Assembly (NCBI RefSeq): GCF_001722335.1
Contig: NZ_MIHA01000022.1
Location: forward strand, 29,082-93,081
Origin: Mycolicibacterium flavescens
GTDB taxonomy: Bacteria > Actinomycetota > Actinomycetes > Mycobacteriales > Mycobacteriaceae
Direction of reading: 5' to 3'
Length of the DNA stretch: 64,000 nucleotides
The position numbers and the translations under genes are program-made. Of this stretch, positions 27,374 through 39,514 are shown one piece after another (positions within the stretch are counted from its first letter, which is position 1; every line of letters begins with the position of its first letter). Under the pieces are notes generated by a model. The model was not told where the DNA came from. It was given only the letters and a program-made list of their open reading frames with translations, and did no database searches.

Positions 27374-27687
27374 ATGCCGATCGTCGTCGTCGCGACCATG
27401 ACCGCCAAACCCGAATCTGTCGACCTGGTTCGGCAGGCCTGCAGGACCGCGATCGAGGCCGTGCACCAGGAACCCGGCTGCGAGCTGTACGCCCTGCACG
27501 AGTCCGACCGGACCTTCGTTTTCGTCGAGCAGTGGGCCGACGAGGATGCGCTCAAGACTCACAGCGCCGCGCCCGCGGTTGCGACGCTCTTCGGCACCGT
27601 CGGCGAGCACCTCGACGGCGCGCCCGACATCAAGATGCTGCAGCCGGTCGTCGCCGGCGACCCGAGCAAGGGCTCGCTGCGTCCCTG

Positions 27688-27688
<1 letters not shown>
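27374..27688 (+). CDS. Antibiotic biosynthesis monooxygenase-type (quinol monooxygenase) protein
   Basis: This 104-residue ABM-fold protein matches M. tuberculosis Rv2749. It contains [33 protein letters not shown] and [14 protein letters not shown], the core ABM segments with the conserved E-P-G-C and W. Such small dimeric proteins oxidise quinols or catecholic substrates without a cofactor. Its stop overlaps the start of the downstream SDR gene (TGATG), so the two act together, perhaps on one substrate. Confidence 0.88.
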
Positions 27689-28500
<812 letters not shown>

Positions 28501-28585
28501 CCGCCCGGCGGGTCCGCCGAGTGAGAAGCCATGGTCGCGATCAGCCCGTTCCAACGACCGGGAACGCTATTTCGGCGGACGAAGG

Positions 28586-30264
28586 TCAGATCTCGATGAC
28601 CGTCGGCACGATCATCGGCTGCCTGCGATAGGTCTCCCCCACCCACTTGCCGACGGCGCGACGCGCGGCCTGCGCGATGCGGCTGACATCGGTGACCCGT
28701 TCGGCAGCAAGCGTTTCCAGCGCTTCCTCGACCTTGCGGGTGGCCACCTCGAGCGCTTTCGGGTCTTCGGAGAACCCGCGCGAGTGCAGATGCGGCGGGG
28801 CCACCGGCTTGCCGGTGTTGCGTTGCACGACGACAGTGATGCCGATGAAACCCGAAGACAGCGTGAGCCGTTCGCCCACCACTGAATCTCCGACGTCGCC
28901 GGTGATCAACCCGTCGACGAACATCTTGCCGGTGGTCACCGCGCCGGCGATCGTCGCCCGGCCTGAGACGAGGTCGACGCTGACGCCGTTCTCGGCGATC
29001 ACGATGTTGTCCTCGGGAACGCCGGTGCGCGCGGCCAGGGCGGCGTTGGCGCGCAGCATTCGCCAGGTGCCGTGCACGGGCATCACGTTGCGCGGCCGTA
29101 CCCCGTTGTAGAGGAACAGCAGCTCGCCGGCGTAGGCGTGTCCGGAAACATGCACGCGCACTTGCGCGTTGGTGACGACCCGGGCGCCGATCTTGGCCAG
29201 CGCGTCGAGCACGCCGAAGATCGCCTCCTCGTTGCCGGGGATCTGCGACGAGGACATGATGATCAGGTCGTCGGCGGTCAGCGTGATGCTGCGGTGCTCG
29301 CCGCGCGACATCCGTGACAGCGCGGCCATCGGCTCGCCCTGGGTGCCCGTGGTGACGAGCACCACCCGTTCGGGCGGCAGTAGCTCGGCGGCGCCGATGT
29401 CGATGATGTCGTCGTCGTTGGCCAACGTGAGGTAGCCGAGTTCCTTGGCGATCCCCATGTTGCGCACCATCGAGCGCCCGACGAACGACACCTTGCGCCC
29501 GAGCGCCACCGCCGCGTCGACGATCTGCTGCACCCGGCCGACATTGGACGCGAAGCAGGCCACGATCACCCGGCCCTTGGCGCCGCGCATCAGCCGGTGC
29601 ATGTTCGGGCCGATCTCACTCTCCGACGGGCCAACGCCGGGGATCTCTGAGTTCGTCGAATCGCACAGGAACAGGTCGACCCCGGCGTCGCCGAGCCGCG
29701 ACATGCCGGGCAGGTCAGTCGGTTTGCCGTCGGGCGGCGACTGGTCGAGTTTGATGTCACCGGTGTGCAGCACGGTGCCCGCGCCGGTGTGGATGGCGAT
29801 GGCCAGGCAGCCCGGAATCGAGTGGTTGACCGCGAAGTACTCGCATTCGAACACGCCGTGCCGCGAGCTCTGGCCCTCGTCGACCTCGACGAACACCGGC
29901 TTGATGCGGTGTTCGCGGCACTTCTCGCCCACCAGCGCCAGCGTGAACTTCGATCCGACGACCGGGATGTCGGGGCGCAACTTGAGCAGGAACGGGATGG
30001 CGCCGATGTGGTCTTCGTGCGCATGGGTCAGCACCAGCGCCTCGACCTCGTCGAGTCGGTCCTGGATCAGGCGCAGGTCGGGCAGGATCAGGTCGACGCC
30101 GGGCTCGTCGTGCGTCGGGAACAGCACACCGCAGTCGACGATCAGCAGCCGGCCCAGATGCTCGAAAACGGTCATGTTGCGGCCGATTTCGTTGATCCCG
30201 CCAAGCGCGGTGACGCGCAGAGCACCCGGGGCCAGCGGCCCCGGCGGGTTGAGTTCGGAGTCCA

Positions 30265-30265
<1 letters not shown>
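28586..30265 (-). CDS. rnj: Ribonuclease J
   Basis: The 559-residue metallo-beta-lactamase/beta-CASP nuclease matures rRNA and degrades mRNA (M. tuberculosis Rv2752c). Metal motif LTHAHEDHIGAIPF carries the HxHxDH set. Further His/Asp residues are in LHTGDIKLDQSP, and the beta-CASP part has the C-terminal VHVSGHAYAGELLFLYN and PVHGTWRM. The start is GTG at 30265, sharing one base with the dapA stop (TAG), so translation is coupled. Length is normal for the family. Confidence 0.95.
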
Positions 30266-31185
<920 letters not shown>

Positions 31186-31191
31186 TCAGCC

Positions 31192-31944
31192 TCACGCTTC
31201 GGTCGCCAGAGGGGAGGTTGCGACCTCCGTGCCGTCGGCCAGCGTGACGATCTCGAAGTCGCTGAACACCTGGGGCGCGACGTCAGTCAGTTGCCGCAGG
31301 CATTCGATCGCGAGTCGGCGGATCTCGACGTCGGCGTGCTCGCTGGCCCGCATGGCGATGAAGTGCCGCCACGCCCGGTAGTTGCCGGTGACGACGATGC
31401 GGGTCTCGGTGGCGTTGGGCAGCACGGCACGGGCGGCTTGACGTGCCTGTTTGCGCCGCAGCACCGCGTTGGGCTGATCAGCGAACTTGGCTTCCAACCG
31501 CTGCAGCAGCCGGGTGTAGGCGGCCCGGCCGGCATCAGCGGCCTCGGTGAGGATCTCGGTCAGCTCGGGGTCGTCCTCGATGCCCGGCGGCGCGACGACC
31601 TGCGCGTCGTGTTCAGGGACGAAGCGCTGCGACAGCTGTGAGTAGGAGAAGTGCCGATGCCGGATCAGCTCGTGGGTGCACGACCGGGAGATGCCGGTGA
31701 TGTAGAACGACACCGACGCGTGCTCGAGGACCGAGAAGTGCCCGACGTCGATGATGTGACGGATGTACGTGGCGTTGGTGGAGGTGCGCGGGTTGGGTTT
31801 CGACCAGCTCTGATAGCACGCCCGGCCGGCGAACTCGACCAGCGCGGGGCCTCCGTCGGCGTCGGTGTCCCACGGCACCTCCGGCGGCGCCGAGAACTCG
31901 GTCTTGGCGATCATCTGGACGCGCAGCGGCGTGGTCTCGGCCAC
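31192..31944 (-). CDS. thyX: Flavin-dependent thymidylate synthase
   Basis: ThyX makes dTMP from dUMP with FAD and methylenetetrahydrofolate. It has 250 residues. The ThyX signature [16 protein letters not shown] (RHRxxSxxxxSxR) is intact, and the C-terminal arginine-rich FAD and dUMP pocket [20 protein letters not shown] is present. The gene is in the dapA-thyX-rnj group of core genes. A second, unrelated thymidylate synthase (ThyA) is encoded at 34197, as in other mycobacteria. Confidence 0.96.
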   Translation of the reverse strand: MAETTPLRVQMIAKTEFSAPPEVPWDTDADGGPALVEFAGRACYQSWSKPNPRTSTNATYIRHIIDVGHFSVLEHASVSFYITGISRSCTHELIRHRHFSYSQLSQRFVPEHDAQVVAPPGIEDDPELTEILTEAADAGRAAYTRLLQRLEAKFADQPNAVLRRKQARQAARAVLPNATETRIVVTGNYRAWRHFIAMRASEHADVEIRRLAIECLRQLTDVAPQVFSDFEIVTLADGTEVATSPLATEA

Positions 31945-32048
31945 GGCTCACCCTAACGTGGCGCCCCGGTTTAGCCGGATCGGCCGCGGGGAACAAAGCG
32001 GATCTCACTCGGCGTTACCCAAGCGCCGATCTTTGAGGAGTGTGATCA

Positions 32049-32354
32049 ATGGCCACCGATTACGACGCCCCCCGCGTCAAGGAAACCGACGAGATCGCCG
32101 ACGAGTCACTCGACGAGCTCGCCGCACGGCGCCGGAACCAGGCCGACGTGGCGGTGCTCGATGTCGATGACGACGGTGACCCGGTCGATTCGATCGTCCT
32201 GCCGGACGTCGATCTGTCGGGTGAGGAACTCACGGTCCGGGTGATCCCGAAGCAGGCCGACGAGTTCACCTGCTCGAGCTGCTTCCTGGTGCAGCACCAC
32301 AGCCGACTTGCGTTGCAGTCCGGCGACCGGATGATCTGCGCGGACTGCGCCTAG
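32049..32354 (+). CDS. DUF4193 small zinc-ribbon protein
   Basis: This 101-residue protein has an acidic N-terminal half, with MATDYDAPRVKETDEIADES as its first residues, and a C-terminal zinc ribbon of two CxxC knuckles (CSSCFLVQHHSRLA, then MICADCA). It matches the DUF4193 family of Actinobacteria, function unknown. AGGAG stands 6 bases before the ATG. A very stable 22-base-pair hairpin follows the stop, shared with the convergent gene downstream. Confidence 0.88.
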   Translation: MATDYDAPRVKETDEIADESLDELAARRRNQADVAVLDVDDDGDPVDSIVLPDVDLSGEELTVRVIPKQADEFTCSSCFLVQHHSRLALQSGDRMICADCA

Positions 32355-32364
32355 TTCTCTCTCC

Positions 32365-32426
32365 GCCGAGTGTGGGGTCGAGGCACGCGGAACCACCGCG
32401 AGAGGTGCCTCAACCCAACACTCGGC
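32365..32426. terminator. Large bidirectional terminator hairpin
   Basis: The left arm GCCGAGTGTGGGGTCGAGGC (continuing AC to 32386) pairs with the right arm at 32405-32426 (GTGCCTCAACCCAACACTCG, then GC) over 22 base pairs with two G-T wobbles. The loop contains its own CGG...CCG mini stem. It lies between the convergent DUF4193 and YcaQ-like genes, and the right arm covers the last codons of the latter. Confidence 0.8.
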
Positions 32427-33636
32427 GCAGAGGCCGCACGAGGTCGCCGGTGCCGCCGACACTGACGTCCGACAACCCGAGCCACGACGCCATCGTCCTC
32501 AGCTCGCCCGCCAACGCGTCGGCCACCCGCGCCGGCTGCCGGCCCGGCTCCACGAACGCCCCCACCACATTGAGCACGTCACCCGTCCGGTCCGCTTTCA
32601 GATCGACGCGCCCGACCAGTTCGCCGTCGAGCAGGAACGGCCACACGTAATACCCGTACTGCCGCTTCGGCGCGGGCGTGTAGATCTCGATGCGGTACCG
32701 GAAGCCGCCGAACAACCGCTCCACCCGCGGCCGGAAGAAGATCAGCGGATCAAACGGGCACAGCAGCGCCGTTCCCCGGTCCCGGCGCGGAATCGCCTGC
32801 CCCGCGCGCAGATACGCCGGCTGCTTCCAGCCGTCCACCTCGACCGGTTCCAGCGCGCCATCGGCGACCAGCTTCGCGATCGCCGGTTTCGCGCGCGCGG
32901 GTGACACCCGGAAGTAGTCGCGCAGATCCTGTTCGGTGGCCACCCCCAGCGCTCCCGACGCCCGCAGCATCAGCTCGCGCACCGCGTCGGCCTCGTCGAT
33001 CTCGCGGGCCAGCACCTCCGGCGGCAGCACCCGTTCGGCGAGGTCGTAGTGCCGCGCGAATCCGACCCGCGTCGCCGTCGTCAGCACCCCGGACGCGAAC
33101 AGCGCCTCGGTCACCCACTTCGTGTCGCTGCGGTCCCACCACGGCCCCTTGCGGCCGCGTTGCTCGGCGCCGAGGAACTCCTCGATCTCGCCGGCCGTCG
33201 ACGGCCCCAGCTCGCTCACCGCGGCTACGACGTCGTCGACCAGCTTGGCGTTCTTCTTGACGATTTCCCGCCCCCACCGGCCGTGGGTGTACTCGCGCAT
33301 CCGCCAGCGCAGCAGCGGCCAGTCCTCCACCGCCATCAGCGCGGCCTCGTGCGCCCAGTACTCGACGAGGATCCGCGGGGACCGCGCCGAATGGCTCCAC
33401 GCCGCCCGGTCCAGCACGTCGCGGTCATACGGTCCGAGCCGGCTGAACACCGGCGCGTAGTGCGCGCGCACCGAGACCGACACCGAGTCCAGCTGCAGCA
33501 CCTGGATCCGCGAGATCAGCCTGCGCAGGTGCGCGCGGGTGACCGGCCCCCGCGGCCTGCTCTCCGCGAACCCCTGCGCCGCGACGGCGACGCGCCGCGC
33601 TTGGTCGGCCGTGAGTCTGGTCGGCACGTTCCCCAT
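32410..33636 (-). CDS. YcaQ-like winged helix DNA glycosylase family protein
   Basis: The 408-residue protein belongs to the winged helix DNA-binding (HTH_42/YcaQ) family, whose E. coli and Streptomyces members unhook DNA interstrand crosslinks. The start is the ATG at 33636 (MGNVPTRLTADQARRVAVAA, first 20). Typical segments are RIQVLQLDSVSVSVRAHYAP, VEYWAHEAALM, and the C-terminal LCPFDPLIFFRPRVERLFG and RIEIYTPAPKRQYGYYVWPF, where the Q-x-Y/Q-x-D-type catalytic region lies. The longer open frame upstream of 33636 has shadow-like composition and is not used. Confidence 0.85.
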   Translation of the reverse strand: MGNVPTRLTADQARRVAVAAQGFAESRPRGPVTRAHLRRLISRIQVLQLDSVSVSVRAHYAPVFSRLGPYDRDVLDRAAWSHSARSPRILVEYWAHEAALMAVEDWPLLRWRMREYTHGRWGREIVKKNAKLVDDVVAAVSELGPSTAGEIEEFLGAEQRGRKGPWWDRSDTKWVTEALFASGVLTTATRVGFARHYDLAERVLPPEVLAREIDEADAVRELMLRASGALGVATEQDLRDYFRVSPARAKPAIAKLVADGALEPVEVDGWKQPAYLRAGQAIPRRDRGTALLCPFDPLIFFRPRVERLFGGFRYRIEIYTPAPKRQYGYYVWPFLLDGELVGRVDLKADRTGDVLNVVGAFVEPGRQPARVADALAGELRTMASWLGLSDVSVGGTGDLVRPLRRVLG

Positions 33637-33676
33637 CCTGCAGCAGACCACCGACACCGCATCCGCGGAAGAGCGG

Positions 33677-34168
33677 TCAGGCCCGCCGGTAGGTGTAGTA
33701 CCGGTACCGCAGACCCGAGGTGCTGACCTGCCAGACGCCGGCCTCGCCGACCCAGTCCTCGTCGAGGACCGGCGCCAGCGCGTCGTCGTCCTGGCGGTGC
33801 AGGTCGAGGTCGACCTCGGTGACCTCACAGCGGGTGGCGACCGGCAGCGCCAGCGAGTAGACCTCGTTGCCGCCGATCACCCACACCGGGTCACCGGTCA
33901 ACGCGTCCTCGAGTGAGGACACCACCCGCGCGCCTTCGGCGACGTAGCCGGGCCGTCGCGTCAACACGACATTGTCGCGGCCCGGCAGCGGCCGGACCTT
34001 GGCCGGCAACGACTCCCAGGTGCGCCGGCCCATCACGACCGTGTGCCCCATCGTCAGTTCCTTGAACCGGGACTGGTCCTCGGGCAACCGCCACGGGATG
34101 CCGCCGTTGCGGCCGATGACACCCGAGGACGACTGGGCCCAGATCAGCCCGACCTGCGCAGACCTCAT
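33677..34168 (-). CDS. dfrA: Dihydrofolate reductase
   Basis: DfrA reduces dihydrofolate to tetrahydrofolate, closing the cycle opened by ThyA. It has 163 residues from the ATG at 34168; another ATG at 34174 would add MN. Core motifs are [40 protein letters not shown] and [15 protein letters not shown]. It lies 28 bases after thyA on the same strand, forming the usual thyA-dfrA unit. It is the target of antifolates. The family and order match M. tuberculosis Rv2763c. Confidence 0.96.
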   Translation of the reverse strand: MRSAQVGLIWAQSSSGVIGRNGGIPWRLPEDQSRFKELTMGHTVVMGRRTWESLPAKVRPLPGRDNVVLTRRPGYVAEGARVVSSLEDALTGDPVWVIGGNEVYSLALPVATRCEVTEVDLDLHRQDDDALAPVLDEDWVGEAGVWQVSTSGLRYRYYTYRRA

Positions 34169-34196
34169 ATTCATGATTCGGCCCTGCAAGCAAACC

Positions 34197-34997
34197 TCAT
34201 ACGGCCACCGGGGCCTTGATCGCCGGGTGCGGGTCGTAGTTGAGAATCTGGACGTCCTCATAGGTGTAGTCGAAGATCGAATCCCGTGGCACCAGAACGA
34301 GTTCCGGGTACGGCCGCGGGTCGCGGCTGAGCTGCAGCCGCACCTGCTCGACGTGGTTGTTGTAGATGTGGCAGTCACCGCCGGTCCAGATGAACTCGCC
34401 GACGCCCAGGCCGGCCTGCGCGGCCATCATGTGCGTCAGCAGCGCGTAGCTGGCGATGTTGAACGGCACGCCCAGAAACAGGTCGGCGCTGCGCTGGTAG
34501 AGCTGGCATGACAGCTTGCCGTCGGCGACGTAGAACTGGAAGAACGCGTGGCACGGCGGCAACGCCATCTGCGGGATCTCGCCCACGTTCCAGGCCGACA
34601 CGATGTTGCGCCGCGAGTCCGGATCCGACTTGAGCAACTGCAGCGCGTTGCTGATCTGGTCAATGTGCTCGCCGGAGGGGGTGGGCCACGACCGCCACTG
34701 CACACCGTAGACGGGGCCGAGATCGCCGGTCTCCGTAGCCCATTCGTCCCAGATGGTGACGCCATGCTCCTGCAGCCAGCGCACGTTCGAGTCGCCGCGC
34801 AGGAACCACAGCAGCTCGTAGACGATCGACTTGGTGTGCACCTTCTTGGTGGTGATCAGCGGGAAACCCGCGGTCAGGTCGAAGCGCATCTGATGACCGA
34901 ACAGGCTGACCGTGCCCGTGCCGGTGCGGTCGAGTTTGGGTGTGCCGCGTTCGAGGACCAACGCGAGCAGGTTCTCGTAGGGCGTGTCGATCGGCAC
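34197..34997 (-). CDS. thyA: Thymidylate synthase ThyA
   Basis: ThyA is the folate-dependent dTMP synthase. It has 266 residues from the GTG at 34997 ([18 protein letters not shown]). The catalytic Cys is in [14 protein letters not shown], the dUMP site in [20 protein letters not shown], and the C-terminus [11 protein letters not shown] is the folate-closing tail. Further upstream codons in frame do not look like ThyA, so the GTG is chosen. It is transcribed with dfrA. Confidence 0.96.
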   Translation of the reverse strand: MPIDTPYENLLALVLERGTPKLDRTGTGTVSLFGHQMRFDLTAGFPLITTKKVHTKSIVYELLWFLRGDSNVRWLQEHGVTIWDEWATETGDLGPVYGVQWRSWPTPSGEHIDQISNALQLLKSDPDSRRNIVSAWNVGEIPQMALPPCHAFFQFYVADGKLSCQLYQRSADLFLGVPFNIASYALLTHMMAAQAGLGVGEFIWTGGDCHIYNNHVEQVRLQLSRDPRPYPELVLVPRDSIFDYTYEDVQILNYDPHPAIKAPVAV

Positions 34998-35040
34998 GCC
35001 GGTCAGCTTACTTCGGCCGCGAGCGAGTAGAACGGAAGCC

Positions 35041-35781
35041 ATGCCGAGTATCAACGCGACCATCGACACCGCCGACGGTTCCTGCCCCGCCACCCTGCAC
35101 ACCCCCAACGGTCCCGGCCCGTGGACCGGCGTCGTCATGTACGTCGACGCCGGCGGCGTGCGCGACACCTTCCAGGAGATGGCGGCCCGGCTGGCCGGTT
35201 TCGGGCACGCGGTGCTGCTGCCCGACGTGTACTACCGCCACGGCGACTGGGAGCCGTTCGACATGCGCACCGCGTTCACCGAGCCCGACCAGCGCACGCG
35301 CCTGTTCTCGATGATCAAGTCGATCACCCCCGACATGATGGCCTCCGACGCCGAGGCGTTCTTCGACTTCCTCGCCGGCCGGCCCGAGGTCAAGGGCGAC
35401 GCGTTCGGGGTGTGCGGCTACTGCATGGGCGGGCGCACCTCGGTGATCGTCGCCGGCCGGGTCCCCGACCGGGTGGCCGCCGTCGGCTCGTTCCACGCCA
35501 GCGGGCTGGTCACCGACGAACCGGCCAGCCCGCACCTGCTCGCCGACCGGATGAAGGCGACTGTCTACGTGGCCGGCGCCAAGGGCGACAGCGGTTTCAC
35601 CCGCGACCACGCCGACACCCTCGACAAGGCCCTGACCGCGGCCGACGTCGCGCACACCATCGAGTTCTATCCTGCCGGGCACGGTTTCGCCGTCCCCGAC
35701 AACGCGCCGTATGACCACGAGGCTTCCGAGCGGCACTGGATCGCGCTGCAGGAGCTGTTCGAATCCGCGCTGCCCAATTGA
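35041..35781 (+). CDS. Dienelactone hydrolase family protein
   Basis: The 246-residue alpha/beta hydrolase has the nucleophile elbow [12 protein letters not shown] (Cys as nucleophile, as in dienelactone hydrolases), Asp in [18 protein letters not shown] and the catalytic His in [13 protein letters not shown]. It matches M. tuberculosis Rv2765. The natural substrate is unknown. It is divergent from thyA, with 43 bases between starts, and runs toward the CitE-like gene, 46 bases downstream. Confidence 0.9.
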   Translation: MPSINATIDTADGSCPATLHTPNGPGPWTGVVMYVDAGGVRDTFQEMAARLAGFGHAVLLPDVYYRHGDWEPFDMRTAFTEPDQRTRLFSMIKSITPDMMASDAEAFFDFLAGRPEVKGDAFGVCGYCMGGRTSVIVAGRVPDRVAAVGSFHASGLVTDEPASPHLLADRMKATVYVAGAKGDSGFTRDHADTLDKALTAADVAHTIEFYPAGHGFAVPDNAPYDHEASERHWIALQELFESALPN

Positions 35782-35827
35782 CCCTGAGGCCGCACGCGAC
35801 GGCGGCTCGATACGCAACGATGGGCGC

Positions 35828-36739
35828 ATGGAGGACCACGACGGAGAGCACGGCGACGTCGGCGAACGCATCGACCCGGTGCTCGCCCGCAGCTGGCTGC
35901 TGGTGAACGGCGCCCAGTACGAACGGTTCGGGCCGGCGGTGCGCTCGCGCGCCGACATCGTGGTCCTCGACATCGAGGACGCGGTCGCGCCGAAGGACAA
36001 GGTCGGCGCCCGTGACAACGTCGTGCGCTGGCTCGGCGAGGGCAACACCGACTGGGTACGCGTCAACGGTTTCGGCACGCCGTGGTGGGCCGACGATCTC
36101 GACGCCCTGAAGACGACGTCGGTCGGCGGGGTCATGCTGGCGATGGTCGAGTCCGTCGACCACGTCACCGAGACCGCCAAACGCCTGCCCGGTGTGCCGA
36201 TCGTCGCGCTGGTGGAGACAGCGCGCGGGCTCGAACGGATCACCGAGATCGCCGCCGCCAAGGGCACGTTCCGGCTGGCGTTCGGCATCGGCGACTTCCG
36301 CCGCGATACCGGCTTCGGCGACAATCCGACCACGCTGGCCTACGCGCGGTCGCGGTTCACCATCGCCGCCAAGGCCGCGCACCTGCCCAGCGCGATCGAC
36401 GGCCCGACGGTCGGGTCGAGCGCGCGCAAGCTCAGCGAGGCCACCGCGGTGTCCGCCGAGTTCGGCATGACCGGCAAGATCTGTCTGACGCCCGAGCAGT
36501 GCCCCACCGTCAACGAGGGCCTGTCCCCGTCGCCGGAGGAAATCGCCTGGGCGAAGGAGTTTTTCAGCGAGTTCGAGCGCGACGGCGGCGAGATCCGCAA
36601 CGGCTCGGACCTACCCCGCATCGCCCGGGCGAACAAGATCCTCGACCTGGCCCGCTCCTACGGGATCGAGGTCTCGGAGTTCGACGATGTCGACGACCCC
36701 GCGCACATCCCGGCGCCGTCGGACACCTACCACTACTGA
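35828..36739 (+). CDS. CitE-like HpcH/HpaI aldolase/citrate lyase beta family protein
   Basis: The 303-residue TIM-barrel enzyme starts at the ATG at 35828. It contains RSWLLVNGAQYERFGPAVRS (family N-terminus), the metal-binding VVLDIEDAVAPKDK, RVNGFGTPWWADDL and VALVETARGLERITEIAA (Glu ligand), with GIGDFRRDTGFGDN later. Related actinobacterial CitE-like proteins cleave or hydrolyse malyl-CoA-type thioesters. There is no citrate lyase alpha or gamma gene nearby. Its end overlaps the convergent membrane gene by 7 bases. Confidence 0.85.
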   Translation: MEDHDGEHGDVGERIDPVLARSWLLVNGAQYERFGPAVRSRADIVVLDIEDAVAPKDKVGARDNVVRWLGEGNTDWVRVNGFGTPWWADDLDALKTTSVGGVMLAMVESVDHVTETAKRLPGVPIVALVETARGLERITEIAAAKGTFRLAFGIGDFRRDTGFGDNPTTLAYARSRFTIAAKAAHLPSAIDGPTVGSSARKLSEATAVSAEFGMTGKICLTPEQCPTVNEGLSPSPEEIAWAKEFFSEFERDGGEIRNGSDLPRIARANKILDLARSYGIEVSEFDDVDDPAHIPAPSDTYHY

Positions 36740-37185
36740 GAGCGACCGCGCGACAGCGTCCGCAGCGACCGGATCACCCCGCGGGCGGCGTAGATGCCGG
36801 CCACCACGGTGGCCACGATCATCACGACGAACATGACCAGCCAGTTGGTTCGGTCGTGGCTGACGTTCCACCAGACGATGGTGAACAAGATGGCGCAGAT
36901 GAACACGACGATGTCGCGCCAGTTGCCCTCGTACGACATCGCCGCGCTGCGCAGTTCGCGGCTCTTCTCCGTCGTCGTGATCAGGTCGTCGATGCGTTGG
37001 TCGATGCTCGCCCGCAACCGCTCCTTGAGTTCGGGCCGGTCCTCGGGGATGCGCTCGAGCAGGTCGAGGTCCTTGGCGATCATCGCGCGAAAGTCCGGTC
37101 CGCGCAGATTCCCGGCGGCGATCCCGAGCAGCGCGCCACCCGCGACCGGCGCTGCGCCCAAGGCGATTTCGGCAAACCCCGGCAT
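36733..37185 (-). CDS. Small membrane protein of unknown function
   Basis: The 150-residue protein has a hydrophobic N-terminus (about 4-26), a charged helical region (DLDLLERIPEDRPELKERLR), and two membrane helices (about 91-106 and 115-134) ending in a basic tail, RSLRTLSRGRSQ. I recognise no named family. It lies on the minus strand in a run with the flavodoxin gene and the TPR-like membrane gene, with 4 bases between it and the next gene, so it is part of that operon ending here. Confidence 0.75.
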   Translation of the reverse strand: MPGFAEIALGAAPVAGGALLGIAAGNLRGPDFRAMIAKDLDLLERIPEDRPELKERLRASIDQRIDDLITTTEKSRELRSAAMSYEGNWRDIVVFICAILFTIVWWNVSHDRTNWLVMFVVMIVATVVAGIYAARGVIRSLRTLSRGRSQ

Positions 37186-37189
37186 GTCG

Positions 37190-37645
37190 TCACTCCTCCA
37201 TCAGCGTCGCGGCCAGCGTGCCGCCGAGTTCGTAGGCGCGGTCGCGCACACCGGAGTCGACTCCGCCGACGACGTCGAGCACGTCGGCCGCCTTCGTCAA
37301 CGCCAGCCCCGTCGCCAACTTTTCTACCGCCTTGACCGCGCCGACGGTGTCGTTATTGCCGTGCACCCACAGCCCGTACGGCCGGCCCGCGACGTGGTCC
37401 AGGCTCGGGTAGTAGACGGTGTCGAAGAAGTGCTTGAGCGCCCCGCTCATGTAGCCGAAGTTGGCGGTGGTGCCGAACAGGTACCCGTCGGCGTCGAGCA
37501 TGTCGGGCAGCGTCGCGGCCAGCGCGGGCCGCACCACCACCTCCACGCCGGTGACATCGGGGTCGCGGGCGCCGGCCAGCACGGCTTCGAGCACTTCGCG
37601 GGTACCCGGCGACGGCGTGTGGTGCACCACCAGCAGACGACTCAT
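37190..37645 (-). CDS. Flavodoxin/NADPH-dependent FMN reductase family protein
   Basis: The 151-residue flavodoxin fold starts LLVVHHTPSPGTREVLEAVL (phosphate-binding loop TPSPGT) and continues DADGYLFGTTANFGYMSGAL, which packs FMN. It is a likely small electron transfer or quinone reductase protein. It overlaps the next upstream gene by 4 bases (ATGA) and is followed by the small membrane protein. Redox partner unknown. Confidence 0.85.
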   Translation of the reverse strand: MSRLLVVHHTPSPGTREVLEAVLAGARDPDVTGVEVVVRPALAATLPDMLDADGYLFGTTANFGYMSGALKHFFDTVYYPSLDHVAGRPYGLWVHGNNDTVGAVKAVEKLATGLALTKAADVLDVVGGVDSGVRDRAYELGGTLAATLMEE

Positions 37646-38106
37646 CGGCGGCCCTCCATCTCGACGGCTTTCTTCATCGCCTCGCGCGCCCTGGTGCGGT
37701 CCCCCGCGTAGTCGTAGGCGCGGGCCAGGCGGTACCAGCGCTGCCAGTTGTCGGGGTCGCTTTCCACTTCGTCACGCACGGTGGCGAACAGCGCGTCGGC
37801 CGCGTCGCGCTGGATCCGCCCGGACGGCATCCGCGGCAGGTCGCTGACGTCGAGTTCCATCCCGTCGGCCTTCGCGATGCGGGCCAACCGCTGGTGCGCC
37901 AGCCCGGCGCGCAGCGTGCTGACCATCGCCCACGCCCCGATCAGCGGCATCGCCAGCAGCGCGAACCCGAGGACGACGGCGGCCCCCTCGCCGGTTCCGA
38001 TGAACGCCATCGCGATCCGGCCGAGCAGCAGGAAGTACACGACCAACGCCACGCACATGAAGCCGATCAGCACTTGGATGCGCAGTGCGCGCCCGTCCTC
38101 GGACAT
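37642..38106 (-). CDS. Membrane protein with short TPR-like C-terminus
   Basis: The 154-residue protein has two membrane helices (about 10-28 and 42-62), then a cytoplasmic part with a TPR-like repeat WQRWYRLARAYDYAGDRTRA followed by REAMKKAVEME. It matches the conserved membrane protein next to dapB in M. tuberculosis (Rv2772c). It starts 13 bases after dapB ends. Function unknown. Confidence 0.82.
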   Translation of the reverse strand: MSEDGRALRIQVLIGFMCVALVVYFLLLGRIAMAFIGTGEGAAVVLGFALLAMPLIGAWAMVSTLRAGLAHQRLARIAKADGMELDVSDLPRMPSGRIQRDAADALFATVRDEVESDPDNWQRWYRLARAYDYAGDRTRAREAMKKAVEMEGRR

Positions 38107-38119
38107 CAGCGTCGAGCGC

Positions 38120-38866
<747 letters not shown>

Positions 38867-38904
38867 CTATGGGATTTCGTCGCCCGCCCGACCAACCGCT
38901 CGCG

Positions 38905-39420
38905 CTACAGCGGGGACGCGCCGCGCATGTGCTCGAAGATCAACGACGTCTGCGTGCCGGCCACGTCGGCGTCGGCGTTGAGGTTCTCCACCACGAAGGA
39001 CCGCAGGTCGTCGGTGTCCCGCGCGGCCACGTGCAGGATGAAGTCGTCGGCCCCGGCGAGGAAGTAGACATCCATCACCTGCGGGCGCTGCCGGATCTGC
39101 TGGATGAAGCTGTGGATCTTGCCGCGCGCGTTGGACTGCAGGCTGACCGAGATCATCGCCTGCAACGGCAACCCGATCGCGGCGGGGTCGATGTCGGTGT
39201 AGAACCCGCGGATGACGCCGATGTCCTGCAGGCGGCGCACCCGGCCGTGGCAGGTCGACGGCGCGATCCCGACCTGTTCGGCCAGCGCGTTGTTCGACAG
39301 CCGCGCGTCCCGGTGCAGGGCCGTCAGGATGCGGCGGTCCACGTCGTCGAGGGTGACGGGTCGAAAATCCTTCGACCGCCCGGCGCCATTACCCGCCGAT
39401 GATGAAGAAACTTCGGCCAT
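38905..39420 (-). CDS. aldR: Lrp/AsnC family regulator AldR
   Basis: The 171-residue Lrp-type regulator has an N-terminal HTH (VDRRILTALHRDARLSNNAL, then APSTCHGRVRRLQDIGVIRG) and a C-terminal RAM effector domain (VMDVYFLAGADDFILHVAAR). It is divergent from ald, which it controls in mycobacteria in response to alanine. The start at 39420 is chosen because GGGAGGG lies 6 bases upstream; the ATG at 39444 is less well placed. The N-terminal 20 residues are a Ser/Gly-rich tail. Confidence 0.92.
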   Translation of the reverse strand: MAEVSSSSAGNGAGRSKDFRPVTLDDVDRRILTALHRDARLSNNALAEQVGIAPSTCHGRVRRLQDIGVIRGFYTDIDPAAIGLPLQAMISVSLQSNARGKIHSFIQQIRQRPQVMDVYFLAGADDFILHVAARDTDDLRSFVVENLNADADVAGTQTSLIFEHMRGASPL

Positions 39421-39514
39421 TGTGGCCCTCCCGAGAATTTCCAACGCATTTATTGCCAGCGTATCGAAGGTTCTTCACACTGAGTTTCAGCACACACTAC
39501 GCCAAGGAGCGGTC
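39421..39514. promoter_or_regulatory. aldR-ald divergent promoter region
   Basis: A 94-base AT-richer stretch between the two divergent starts contains GAATTTCCAACGCATTTATT and TTCTTCACACTGAGTTTCAG. It must hold both promoters and the AldR sites. I can see the AT-rich core but no exact operator to quote with confidence. Confidence 0.5.

Noticed and set aside
32410..33828. Longer N-terminus for the YcaQ-like gene (start at 33828)
   Set aside because: The 64 extra residues are Ser/Arg/Thr-rich shadow of dfrA coding sequence. The ATG at 33636 begins the conserved part.
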